The position numbers and the translations under genes are program-made. This document shows, piece after piece, positions 9,135-17,714 of a DNA stretch of 64,000 nt. This DNA comes from Streptomyces bottropensis ATCC 25435 (GTDB lineage: Bacteria > Actinomycetota > Actinomycetes > Streptomycetales > Streptomycetaceae): contig NZ_KB911581.1 in the NCBI RefSeq assembly GCF_000383595.1, positions 7,895,519 through 7,959,518 on the forward strand. Reading direction: 5' to 3'. Under the pieces are notes generated by a model, which was not told the DNA's origin, did not search any database, and was given only the letters and a program-made list of their open reading frames with translations. The stretch's first letter is position 1. Each line of letters begins with the position of its first letter.

Positions 9135-11309
9135 ATGCCCCGCTTCAGCATCATCGTCCCCACACACGGTGTCGAAGGGCGGCTGTCGCTCGCCCTGGAC
9201 TCGGTCCTCACGCAGCCGTTCGGCGACTTCGAGCTGATCCCGGTCCATGACGCACCGGGTTCCCCGGCGGGAGCCGTCGGCGCCGCGTACGCCGGCAGGG
9301 ACACCCGGGTGGTTCCGGTCGAGTCGCCCCCCTCGGGCGGCCTGAGTGCGGCCCGCAACGCGGGGATCGCGGCGGCGCACGGGACGTACGTGCTGTTCCT
9401 GGACGGGGACGACACGCTCGCGCCGGGCGCGCTGCGGGCGATCGCGGACCGGCTGCGCGAGGCCGGCGACCCCGATGTCCTGTACTTCGCGCATGAGCGC
9501 GCGCACTGGTGGGAGGGCGGGACGACCGTCGTGCGCCCGGCCGGTCCGCAGACCCCGGCGTGGAGCACGGCCTACCGCCGGGACTTCCTCGCCGAACGTC
9601 AACTCCTCTTCCCCATCGGCCACTTCACCGACCTCGGCTGGAGCGGCCTGGTCGCGCTGGCCACCGACCGCACGGCCGAGCTGCCGGAGACGGTCTGCGT
9701 ACGCCATCTGCTGCGCCGGCAGGGCAGCCGGTTGCACACACCCGGCGCACACCAGCTCGAACTGCTCGACCAGGTGGAGCTGGTCCTCGCCCGGGCCACG
9801 GCCGAACGGGGCGTGTCCCAGGCATTGTTCGCGCGGTTGTTCGCGGTGGTGTTGCGGACCGCCGCGCACCCGGAGCGGCTGCCGGTCCACCACCGCCGCG
9901 CGTTCTTCCGCCGTGCCACGCACCTGTACCGCCACTACGTCCCGGCCGGTTTCCAGCCACCCGGCGGCCTCCTCGGCGTACGGCACCGGTTGCTCGCGTC
10001 CGGCTCGTACGCCGGATTCCGGGTCCTGTGCGCCGCCGAGCGGGCGGTGGCGGGGGCGTCGGCCGCGCTCCCCCGCCCGCGCGCGCCCCTGACCCGTGCC
10101 GCGTACGCCGTCCAGCGCCGTCTGCCGCTGGACAGGAACCTCGTCGTGTACCGCGCGCACCGGGGCGGTGACCTCGGCTGCGACCTCGTCGCCCTCCACG
10201 CGAAGGCCCGAGAACTCGCCCCGCGGCTGCGTGCGGTGTTCCTCGTCGAGCCCGACGCGGTGGACGCTCTCCCCGAGGGCGCCCACTACGCCGTCATCGG
10301 CACCCGGCGCCACTGGGAGGCCATCGCCCGCGCCCAGTACGTCGTCGACGGCGCCGACGTCGAGGCGGTGGGCGCGGAAGCGGTCGTCAAGCGCGCCCGC
10401 AGCGTCCACGTCCGCACCCAGCAGGGCACCCCGCTGACGACGACGGGCGTGGACCGGGCCCCGTACCCGGTGGCGGCCGCCGCGTCCGGCGACTTCACCG
10501 GCCTGGTCGCCCACGTGGACCGCTGGGACTTCGTCCTCTCCGCCAACCGGCACTCCACGCAGACCTGGGAGCGGGCCTTCCCGGGCGCGTACGAGACACT
10601 GGAGTACGGCTCCCCGCGCAACGACGTCCACTACACGGCGACGGCCGAGGACGTGACGCGCGCCCGGCGCGAACTGGGCGTGCCGGAGGGCAGGAAGGCC
10701 CTCCTCTACGCCCCCGCCCACCGCGACGCCCCCCACGACCCGGCCACCGGCCCAGGCGCCCGGCTCGATCCGGAGGCGTTCTGTGAGGCGGTCGGCGAGG
10801 AGTACGTGGTGCTGCTGCGGACGGGTGACGTCCACGGCGGCGCGAGCGCCCGCAGGACGGGCGGCCGGATCATCGACGTCACCGCGCACCACTCGGTCGA
10901 GGACGTCTGTCTCGCCGCCGACGCGCTGATCACCGACCACTCCGCCCTGATGTTCGACTACGCCCATCTCGACCGGCCGATCGTGATCCACGCGCAGGGC
11001 TGGGACGTCCTCCGGGAGACCCGGGGCGTCTGCCTCGACCTGCCGGCCGCGCCGCCCGGTCATGTGGCGCGCACGGAGCGGGAGCTGGCGGACCTGTTCC
11101 GCGACGGCGCGTACGCGGACGCGGAGGCCGACGCCCTGCGCGCGATGTTCCGGGAACGGTTCTGCCAGTTCGACGACGGGCGGGCGGCCGAGCGGGTCGT
11201 ACGGCGGGTGTTCCTGGGCGAGGGGCCGCGGACACTGCCGCCCGTCGTGCCGCTCGCCGAACGGACCCCGGCCCCGGCGCCCGCCGCCGCGACCCTCGTG
11301 AGGAGCTGA
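9135..11309 (+). CDS. TagF-like GT2/glycerophosphotransferase fusion, copy 2, degenerate catalytic motifs
   Basis: The gene encodes 724 residues, with ATG after a clear AAAGGA site. The same two-domain order as its neighbours is kept: FSIIVPTHG and LDGDDTL in the GT2 part, then SPRNDV, YAPAHRD and TDHSALMFDY in the C-terminal part. Key residues differ. The GT2 motif VVDDxSxD is reduced to PVHDAPGSP. The first TagF histidine is Gln (TQQGTPL, Gln430). The second conserved RxH is replaced by RTG (Gly564). Copy 1 and the fourth paralogue keep both histidines. The protein may be inactive as a glycerophosphotransferase, act on a different donor, or be a partner subunit. The reading frame is intact, so it is not a simple pseudogene. 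It is followed 5 bases later by copy 3. Confidence 0.85.
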   Translation: MPRFSIIVPTHGVEGRLSLALDSVLTQPFGDFELIPVHDAPGSPAGAVGAAYAGRDTRVVPVESPPSGGLSAARNAGIAAAHGTYVLFLDGDDTLAPGALRAIADRLREAGDPDVLYFAHERAHWWEGGTTVVRPAGPQTPAWSTAYRRDFLAERQLLFPIGHFTDLGWSGLVALATDRTAELPETVCVRHLLRRQGSRLHTPGAHQLELLDQVELVLARATAERGVSQALFARLFAVVLRTAAHPERLPVHHRRAFFRRATHLYRHYVPAGFQPPGGLLGVRHRLLASGSYAGFRVLCAAERAVAGASAALPRPRAPLTRAAYAVQRRLPLDRNLVVYRAHRGGDLGCDLVALHAKARELAPRLRAVFLVEPDAVDALPEGAHYAVIGTRRHWEAIARAQYVVDGADVEAVGAEAVVKRARSVHVRTQQGTPLTTTGVDRAPYPVAAAASGDFTGLVAHVDRWDFVLSANRHSTQTWERAFPGAYETLEYGSPRNDVHYTATAEDVTRARRELGVPEGRKALLYAPAHRDAPHDPATGPGARLDPEAFCEAVGEEYVVLLRTGDVHGGASARRTGGRIIDVTAHHSVEDVCLAADALITDHSALMFDYAHLDRPIVIHAQGWDVLRETRGVCLDLPAAPPGHVARTERELADLFRDGAYADAEADALRAMFRERFCQFDDGRAAERVVRRVFLGEGPRTLPPVVPLAERTPAPAPAAATLVRS

Positions 11310-11314
11310 CGGTC

Positions 11315-13537
11315 ATGCCCCGCTTCAGTGTCATCGTCCCCGTGTTCGAGGCCCGGGGCTTTCTGCGCGAGTGCCTCGACTCGGTCCTGGAGCAGTCGTA
11401 CCGGGATCTGGAGGTGATCGCCGTCAACGACTGCTCGCCGGACGGCAGCGGCGCGACCCTCGACGCGTACGCCGCCCGCGACCCGCGGGTACGGGTGCTG
11501 CACCTGCCCGCGAACGTGGGTCCCGGCCGCGCCCGCAACGCCGCACTGCCGTACGCCGGGGGCGACTTCGTGCTCTTCCTCGACAGCGACGACACCCTCG
11601 TCCCGGGGGCCCTGAGGGCGCTGGCGGACCGGCTGGACGAGACCGGTGACCCCGATGTGCTGGTCTTCGACCACATCCGCGCGCACTGGTGGGGCGGGAC
11701 GGGGCGCGACGCCTCCGCACACCTCCTGTCCGCGGTCGGCGAGGGCGTCTTCACGGCCGCGGAGCGCCCGCGGGTCCTGGAACTGCCGACGGTCGTGTGG
11801 AACAAGGCGTACCGGCGGGAGTTCGTCGAGACGCGACGGTTCCGGTTCCCGCCGGGCCATTACGAGGACACGCCGTGGACGTTCCCGGTCCTGCTCGACG
11901 CCGGGCGGATCGCCACGCTCGACCGGATCTGCGTGGCCCACCGGCTGCGACGTCGGGGCGGCCTCCTGTCCACCACGAGCCGTCGGCACTTCGACGTGCA
12001 CGACCAGTACGAGCGGGTCTTCGGCTTCCTGGACTCCCGCCCCGAACCGGCGGGTTGGCGCTCCCTCGTACGCGACGGGATGGCGGCGCGCTGCCTGTCC
12101 GTCCTCGCCGAGCCGGACCGGGTGCCGGGCGGCGACAGGGCCGAGTTCTTCCGGCGGACGGCGGCGCTGTACCGCAAGCACCGCTCGGACGGCGACCCGG
12201 TGGCCCCCGAGCACCGCGTGCTGGCGGGCGGCTGGGCCGCGTACCGCGCCCGGCGCCGGGTGGCCGGGGTCCGTGGCGCGCTCGGCGAACGCGGGGAGCG
12301 CCTGCGCGCGGCCGGCGCCGAGCTGATCGGCCGGGGCTGGTCGCTGGCCCACGAACGGCTGCCGCTGGACCCGGATCTGGCCCTGTACTCGGCGTTCGCG
12401 CACCGGGGGGTGCTCGGTGACCCGGCGGCCGTGTACCGGGCCGCCCGTGATCTCGCGCCCCACATCCGCGGGGTGTGGGTGGTGCGCCCCGAGCGGGTGC
12501 CGGCGCTCCCTGCGGGGGTCGCGTACGTGACGCCGGGCTCGCCCGAGTATCTGCGGCTGGCCGCGCGGGCGACGTACTTCGTCGGCAACACCCCCTGGCC
12601 CGGCACCCTCACCAAGCGGCCGGGCAGCGTGCACATCCACACCCACCAGGGCACCCCGCTCAAGTTCATGGGCGCCGACCTGCTGCACAGGCCCGGCGCC
12701 CGGCTCGGCGTGGACGTGCCGGAGACGCTGCGCCGGGCCGACCTCTGGGACCACAGCCTGGTCGCCAACCGCCACTCCGAGCGGGTGTGGAGCAGGGCGT
12801 ATCCGTGCGGGTTCACCTCGCTGCGGACCGGCAGCCCGCGCAACGACGTCCTGGTGAACGCCGGCGCGGACAGCGGTGCGCGGATCCGTGCACGGCTCGG
12901 CATCCCGGCCGGGCACACGGTCGTGCTGTACGCGCCGACGTTCCGCGACTACCGGCGGGGCGGCCACGTCGACCGCCTGGACCTCGCCCGGTTCGCCGCC
13001 GACCTGCGGCGCAGCCTGGGCGAGGCCCACACCCTCGTCGTACGGCTGCATCCCTCGGCGGCGGACGGCCCGGCGCGCGGGTTCGGGCTCGCCGAGCTGC
13101 ACCGGCGGGGTGTCGTCGTGGACGCGACGGACGAGCCCCGTGCCGAGGAGGTGATGCTCGCCGCCGACGTCCTCGTCACGGACTACTCGGCCCTGATGTT
13201 CGACTACGCCAACCTCGACCGGCCGATCGTCGTGCACGCCGACGACCGGGACGCCTTCGCGGCGAGCAGGGGCATGTACGTGGACATCACCGCCGATCCG
13301 CCCGGCCATGTGTCGCGCTCCTACCGGGAGCTGGCCTGGCTGTTCGACTCCGGGCAGTGGCGGGACGCGGAGTCGGCGCGGCTGCGGGCCGGGTTCCGGG
13401 AGCGGTACTGCGAGTTCGACGACGGGCGGGCGGCCGAGCGGGTCGTACGGACGCTGATGCTGGGTGAGCGGGCGGTGGCGGTGCCCGCGCCGAGGGCGCC
13501 CGGGTCGATGACGAGCACGGGCTTCGTGTTGTCATGA
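11315..13537 (+). CDS. TagF-like GT2/glycerophosphotransferase fusion, copy 3
   Basis: This 740-residue paralogue starts 5 bases after copy 2, preceded by GAGGAG. The N-terminal GT2 domain carries FSVIVPVFEA, AVNDCSPDG and LDSDDTL. The C-terminal domain carries SPRNDVLV, YAPTFRDY, RLHP (His579) and TDYSALMFDY. The first catalytic histidine position is Gln445 (THQGTPLK), so it is intermediate between copy 1 (both His) and copy 2 (neither). It presumably acts on a wall glycopolymer at the inner membrane face. Its stop overlaps the next gene's ATG by 4 bases, indicating translational coupling within one operon. Confidence 0.87.
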   Translation: MPRFSVIVPVFEARGFLRECLDSVLEQSYRDLEVIAVNDCSPDGSGATLDAYAARDPRVRVLHLPANVGPGRARNAALPYAGGDFVLFLDSDDTLVPGALRALADRLDETGDPDVLVFDHIRAHWWGGTGRDASAHLLSAVGEGVFTAAERPRVLELPTVVWNKAYRREFVETRRFRFPPGHYEDTPWTFPVLLDAGRIATLDRICVAHRLRRRGGLLSTTSRRHFDVHDQYERVFGFLDSRPEPAGWRSLVRDGMAARCLSVLAEPDRVPGGDRAEFFRRTAALYRKHRSDGDPVAPEHRVLAGGWAAYRARRRVAGVRGALGERGERLRAAGAELIGRGWSLAHERLPLDPDLALYSAFAHRGVLGDPAAVYRAARDLAPHIRGVWVVRPERVPALPAGVAYVTPGSPEYLRLAARATYFVGNTPWPGTLTKRPGSVHIHTHQGTPLKFMGADLLHRPGARLGVDVPETLRRADLWDHSLVANRHSERVWSRAYPCGFTSLRTGSPRNDVLVNAGADSGARIRARLGIPAGHTVVLYAPTFRDYRRGGHVDRLDLARFAADLRRSLGEAHTLVVRLHPSAADGPARGFGLAELHRRGVVVDATDEPRAEEVMLAADVLVTDYSALMFDYANLDRPIVVHADDRDAFAASRGMYVDITADPPGHVSRSYRELAWLFDSGQWRDAESARLRAGFRERYCEFDDGRAAERVVRTLMLGERAVAVPAPRAPGSMTSTGFVLS

Positions 13538-14802
13538 GGGCGCGGGCGTGGGTGCTGCTGCTCGCCGCCGGTTTCGCGCTGCTCCAGTTCGCGAGCGTCA
13601 CCGGGCGCGCCACCCCCGACACCAAGAACTACGTCTCGTACGCCCTCACGCTGGGCGGCGCGGGCCCGCGGGAGTCGGCGGCCGGGGCCATCGAGCACTA
13701 CTGCGGGAGCCGGGCGGCGACGGCCGAGCGGAAGCGGAGCGTGGACGTGGTGCGGTTCCGCGAGCCGAGCCCGGCCGCGCGGGTCGCCGAGGAGTGCGGC
13801 CGGGACCTGTGGCGCAGGGTGGACCGGGGGCTGGCGGCCGGGCGGACCGACGGCCCCATCGCCCCGTTCGCCTCGGAGCGGTTCCAGCGGATCTTCGAGG
13901 TGCGGCCCGGGTATCCGGTGCTGCTGGCGCCGTTCGTCGCCGTGTTCGGGGTCGTGTGGGGCGTGTGGCTGGCGAGCGTGCTGATCGCGGCGGCCGGGGG
14001 CGTCCTGGCCTTCCTCGTCCTGCGCGCCGTCCGCGCCCCCACCCCCGTCGCCCTCACCGGGCAGGCGCTGTACTACGTCCTGCCGTGCGGCGCGACCGCC
14101 ATGCGGCCCATGACCGAGGGGCTGTTGCTGGCCCTGACGCTGGCGGCGCTGTGGGGGTGCGCGCTCGCCATGGAGGGGCGGGTTCGGGCGGGGGTGTCGC
14201 TGGTGGGCGGCGCCCTGGCGGCGCTGTTCACGGTGAAGCACTCGCAGGCGCTGTTTCTGGGGGTGTGTCTGGCGGGGGCGTGCGCGGTGGTCGCCGTGCG
14301 GCGCGCACGCGGTCGTGAAGGCGAGGGGCGCGGGCAGGTCGAGACATGGGTGCGGGCGGTCGGGGCGGTGTCGGCGGGCGCGATGGTGTGCACGCTGGCG
14401 CTCGCCGGGCTGCTGCGCTACCCGGCGTCCACCGAGAGCCTCCAGGACCTGCTCACCGACCACTACACCCACCCCGACCGGGACCGGCTGTGGCCCGAGT
14501 TCCTGCACCTGGAGGCTCGCTTCTGGGGGGAGTGGGGGCGTCGACAGCTGACCCAGCCGCTGTTCCTGGCCGCGCTGGGGGCGGGCGCGTGGGGCGCGTC
14601 GCGGCAGCGGCCGGTGTTCGGGTGGTTCGTGATCGCCGGCGCGTGCACGGGGATCCTCAACCAGGCCGGGCACCCGGACATCACCATCTGGGGCGACCGG
14701 CTGATCGTGGCGGCCTGGCTGCTGCCGGTGCTGGGGCTGCCGCTGCTGCTGGAGCGCGTGACGGCCCCGCGAGGCTCACTCGATGTGGTGACCGCGAGCT
14801 GA
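13534..14802 (+). CDS. Polytopic membrane protein, GT-C glycosyltransferase-like
   Basis: The 422-residue protein opens with a hydrophobic helix, then a large extracytoplasmic loop (about residues 25-125) beginning TPDTKNYVSYAL. Many hydrophobic helices follow, including GVVWGVWLASVLIAAAGGVL and GVSLVGGALAALFTVKHSQA. An acidic residue in the first outside loop, followed by many helices, is the plan of GT-C enzymes that use polyprenyl-phosphate sugars. Clear family motifs are weak, so the call rests on topology and context. It overlaps the preceding TagF-like gene by ATGA, which ties it to glycopolymer assembly or decoration. Confidence 0.65.
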   Translation: MRARAWVLLLAAGFALLQFASVTGRATPDTKNYVSYALTLGGAGPRESAAGAIEHYCGSRAATAERKRSVDVVRFREPSPAARVAEECGRDLWRRVDRGLAAGRTDGPIAPFASERFQRIFEVRPGYPVLLAPFVAVFGVVWGVWLASVLIAAAGGVLAFLVLRAVRAPTPVALTGQALYYVLPCGATAMRPMTEGLLLALTLAALWGCALAMEGRVRAGVSLVGGALAALFTVKHSQALFLGVCLAGACAVVAVRRARGREGEGRGQVETWVRAVGAVSAGAMVCTLALAGLLRYPASTESLQDLLTDHYTHPDRDRLWPEFLHLEARFWGEWGRRQLTQPLFLAALGAGAWGASRQRPVFGWFVIAGACTGILNQAGHPDITIWGDRLIVAAWLLPVLGLPLLLERVTAPRGSLDVVTAS

Positions 14803-14841
14803 GCCGCCGCCGGGCCGGCCGACAGCGGGAATACACGCCAG

Positions 14842-16431
14842 ATGCCACAGACAGTCCAGCTCGGTCATGCTTCCGGCCGCCGCGTCGCCCTCGGGGTCAC
14901 CGCCCTGCGCGGCGGCCGTGGCCGGCTGACCCGGCGGCCCACTCCCTACCTTGTCGTGGGCGGGCTGTTCTGGCTGGTGACGACGCTGGCGTACTGGCGG
15001 GTGCCGCTGTGCTGCGACGCCGGTCTGCACGCGGCGGTCGTCGAACGGCTCCGCTGGAACCTGCCGCACCCGGCCCACCCGACCGCCGCCCTGCCGGGCG
15101 CGGGCAGCCCGCACTACTCCCCGTACGCCCTCGCGCAGGGGGTTCTCGCGCGGCTGACCGGGCTGAGCGGCTGGTCGCTGGTGAAGCTCGCCGGTCCGGT
15201 GAACCTGCTGGTGCTGCTCACCGGGCTCGGCCGTTTCGTGCGCGTCCTCACGCCCCGGGCGTGGGCGCCGGTCCTCGCGCTGCTGTTCACGACCCTGCTG
15301 TGGGGCACGGGGACGGCCCCGTGGAGCGGCGGTCCCGGGCTGATGTCGATGACGACGGGCCTCGGTCATCCGTCCGCGTTCGCCCTCGGGCTGATGTTCT
15401 GGGCGTGGGCGTGGACGGGAGTACGGGCGCGGGGTGGCGGTTCGGGGCGGCGGGCACGCTACGTCGGGCCGAGCGGCCTCGGCGGCCTGGGGGCGTACGC
15501 CGGGCTCGGCGCGCTCTACGGACTGATCCTGCTGGTGCATCCGATGACGGCTGCGGCCGCGGTGGCCGGGGCCATGGCGCTCGTGGCGGCCTGGCAGCAC
15601 GGGTGGCGGACGCCGCTGGCGGGGCGCTGGGCACTGACGGCGACGGTCACCGCGGCGGTCGCGGTCGCCTGGCCCTCCTACGACGTCCTGTCGTCGGCCA
15701 CGGCCACGGGCACGAGCGCGAGCGCCGTCCCGCCCGTCGCGGACGTGGCCGGCCACCTCTGGCCGGCGCTGCTCGGGCTGCCGGCGCTGTGGGCACGGGG
15801 GCGTGGGTCGCGCAGGGACCCGCTAATGCTGGTGTGCGCGGCGGAGTGCCTGGTGGCGGCGTACGGCTGGGTGGGTGGACACCCCGCATACGGCCGGGTC
15901 GCGGAGGTCGCGGCCGTGTCCGCGCAGGTCGCCCTCGGGGTGGAGCTGGCGGCGCCCCGACCGTGGAGGTGGGCGCGGCGGGCGCTGGGCGGCGCGGCGG
16001 TCGCGGGGGCGTGCGCGGGGTTGCTCCTGGTGCACGCCGGCGCGGTCGTACCGGCCGCGTTCGACCCCGTCGGCTTCGCACAGCCGCCGCGGTGGCCGTC
16101 GTACGCGTGGGCGGCCCGGCATGTGCGGGCGGGCGAGGTACTGCTCACCGACGGGTACCGCGCGGAGCGCTCGCTCCCGGGGTACGGGGTGAACATGGTG
16201 GCGCCCCCGTGGTCCGATCCGGCGCTGCCGGAGGCGGAACGGGGGCGACGGCTCACCGATGTCCGGGTCTACCTCGATCCCGCGTCGACCCGTGAGCGGC
16301 GCGGGACCGTCGCCCGGCGGTACGGCGTGCGGTGGCTGCTGCTGACGCGGTGGCGCCGGATGCCCGGGGAGGCCGTGGTCGTGGACTGGAGTCCGCGGAC
16401 CGGGGAGGTGCTGGCGCGGATCGCTCCGTAG
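14842..16431 (+). CDS. Polytopic membrane protein with GT-C-like architecture
   Basis: This is a 529-residue integral membrane protein. It begins with a short basic region and a first helix (PYLVVGGLFWLVTTLAYW). An outside loop follows with CCDAGLHAAVVERLRW, where the Asp could be the GT-C catalytic acid. About ten further hydrophobic segments run to roughly residue 400. The last 130 residues form a soluble tail (RAGEVLLTDGYR, VNMVAPPWSDP, ARRYGVRWLLLTRW) seen at the end of many actinobacterial lipid-linked sugar transferases. It lies 39 bases after the preceding membrane protein on the same strand and probably ends the operon. It converges on ohr. The substrate is unknown. Confidence 0.65.
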   Translation: MPQTVQLGHASGRRVALGVTALRGGRGRLTRRPTPYLVVGGLFWLVTTLAYWRVPLCCDAGLHAAVVERLRWNLPHPAHPTAALPGAGSPHYSPYALAQGVLARLTGLSGWSLVKLAGPVNLLVLLTGLGRFVRVLTPRAWAPVLALLFTTLLWGTGTAPWSGGPGLMSMTTGLGHPSAFALGLMFWAWAWTGVRARGGGSGRRARYVGPSGLGGLGAYAGLGALYGLILLVHPMTAAAAVAGAMALVAAWQHGWRTPLAGRWALTATVTAAVAVAWPSYDVLSSATATGTSASAVPPVADVAGHLWPALLGLPALWARGRGSRRDPLMLVCAAECLVAAYGWVGGHPAYGRVAEVAAVSAQVALGVELAAPRPWRWARRALGGAAVAGACAGLLLVHAGAVVPAAFDPVGFAQPPRWPSYAWAARHVRAGEVLLTDGYRAERSLPGYGVNMVAPPWSDPALPEAERGRRLTDVRVYLDPASTRERRGTVARRYGVRWLLLTRWRRMPGEAVVVDWSPRTGEVLARIAP

Positions 16432-16479
16432 GGGGCGTGCGGAGCGGTCCGCGCCGGGTGGCGGCCGGGGTTGCCGGAC

Positions 16480-16893
<414 letters not shown>

Positions 16894-16973
16894 GGAAGAA
16901 CCATCCCTTTCACAGGTCATCTCACGTCCGGCGGTCCGGTCCGACCGCCGTTCACGGACTCAAGTAGAGCACA

Positions 16974-16984
16974 CAATTCAATTG
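16974..16984. promoter_or_regulatory. Candidate OhrR operator
   Basis: CAATTCAATTG is a perfect inverted repeat (5-base arms around a central C) in an otherwise G+C-rich spacer, between the divergent ohr and ohrR starts. It resembles the AATT-centred palindromes bound by OhrR in Bacillus (TACAATT-AATTGTA type). The A+T-rich stretch continues to about 17000 and probably includes the -10 regions of one or both genes. Confidence 0.6.
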
Positions 16985-17022
16985 CCCACAACTAAATGAC
17001 GGACAGGAGTTACGCTGGATCC

Positions 17023-17538
17023 ATGACCACGAGCGCCGCTCCCACGCCCGAGGGGGTCTCCTCGGAGATCTCCGGGCAGATCTCCGAGGAGGAGTTCCTC
17101 CGTCTCGACCGGCAGATCTGCTTCTCCCTGCACGCCGCCTCCCGTGCCTTCAACAGCGTCTACCGCGTGGCCCTGAAGGATCTGGGGATCACCTATCCGC
17201 AGTACCTGGTGATGCTGGTGCTGTGGGAGCGGGGCGAGCTGCCCGTCAAGAAGCTGGGCGAGCATCTGCGGCTCGACTCCGGGACCCTCTCGCCGCTGCT
17301 CAAGCGCCTGGAGGCCGCCGGACTCGTCCAGCGGGAGCGCAGCGCGCGCGACGAGCGGTCGGTCGTGGTGCGGCCGACCGGGGAGGGCGCCGCCCTGCGT
17401 GAGCGCGCCCTGGCCGTGCCGCGCCGGATCGTCTCCGCGACGACCTTGGACCTGGAAGAGATCCGCGACCTGCGCGACCGACTGGACCGCCTGACGACCG
17501 CGCTGGACGAGGCGGCACTGGAGGAGCCGACGGAGTAG
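17023..17538 (+). CDS. ohrR: Organic-peroxide-sensing MarR-family regulator OhrR
   Basis: The 171-residue winged-helix dimer has the single N-terminal sensing cysteine in the diagnostic context LDRQICFSLHAASRA (Cys33). ITYPQYLVMLVLWE follows, nearly as in Bacillus OhrR, and the tyrosines there hydrogen-bond the reactive thiol. The recognition helix lies around LDSGTLSPLLKRLEAAGL, and the wing around RSARDERSVVV. Oxidation of the cysteine releases DNA and derepresses ohr and its own gene. The ATG at 17023 is preferred to 16996, which sits within the promoter. The final codons run into a short tandem duplication spanning the stop. Confidence 0.95.
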   Translation: MTTSAAPTPEGVSSEISGQISEEEFLRLDRQICFSLHAASRAFNSVYRVALKDLGITYPQYLVMLVLWERGELPVKKLGEHLRLDSGTLSPLLKRLEAAGLVQRERSARDERSVVVRPTGEGAALRERALAVPRRIVSATTLDLEEIRDLRDRLDRLTTALDEAALEEPTE

Positions 17539-17565
17539 CCGGCGGAGCCGGCGGAGTAGCCGGCG
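17524..17565 (+). repeat. 21-bp tandem duplication across the ohrR stop codon
   Basis: Two adjacent 21-base units (17524-17544 and 17545-17565) differ at one position, and each contains the in-frame stop CGGAGTAG. Read through, the frame would meet a second identical stop 21 bases on, so the duplication does not change the OhrR protein. Confidence 0.8.
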
Positions 17566-17714
17566 CAGCGGCCGACGGCCCGGTCGACCGGCCGACCGGA
17601 ACGGACCGTCCCACGCGGAACCCCCGCCCCCCGCACACCCTCTTCCCCACCGGGCCGCGAAGTCGCCCTTAAGGGAAGATTTGCACACATACCTCTCACA
17701 GGTGCGGGGCAACC

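Noticed and set aside
5454..11063. 1869-residue open frame on the minus strand across the permease and TagF-like genes
   Set aside because: It is antisense to well-supported genes, rich in Arg/Gly/Val/His repeats without family motifs, and explained by few stops in G+C-rich antisense frames.
9135..11309. Calling TagF-like copy 2 a pseudogene
   Set aside because: The frame, ribosome site, length and operon spacing are intact; only catalytic residues differ, which can mean a changed function.
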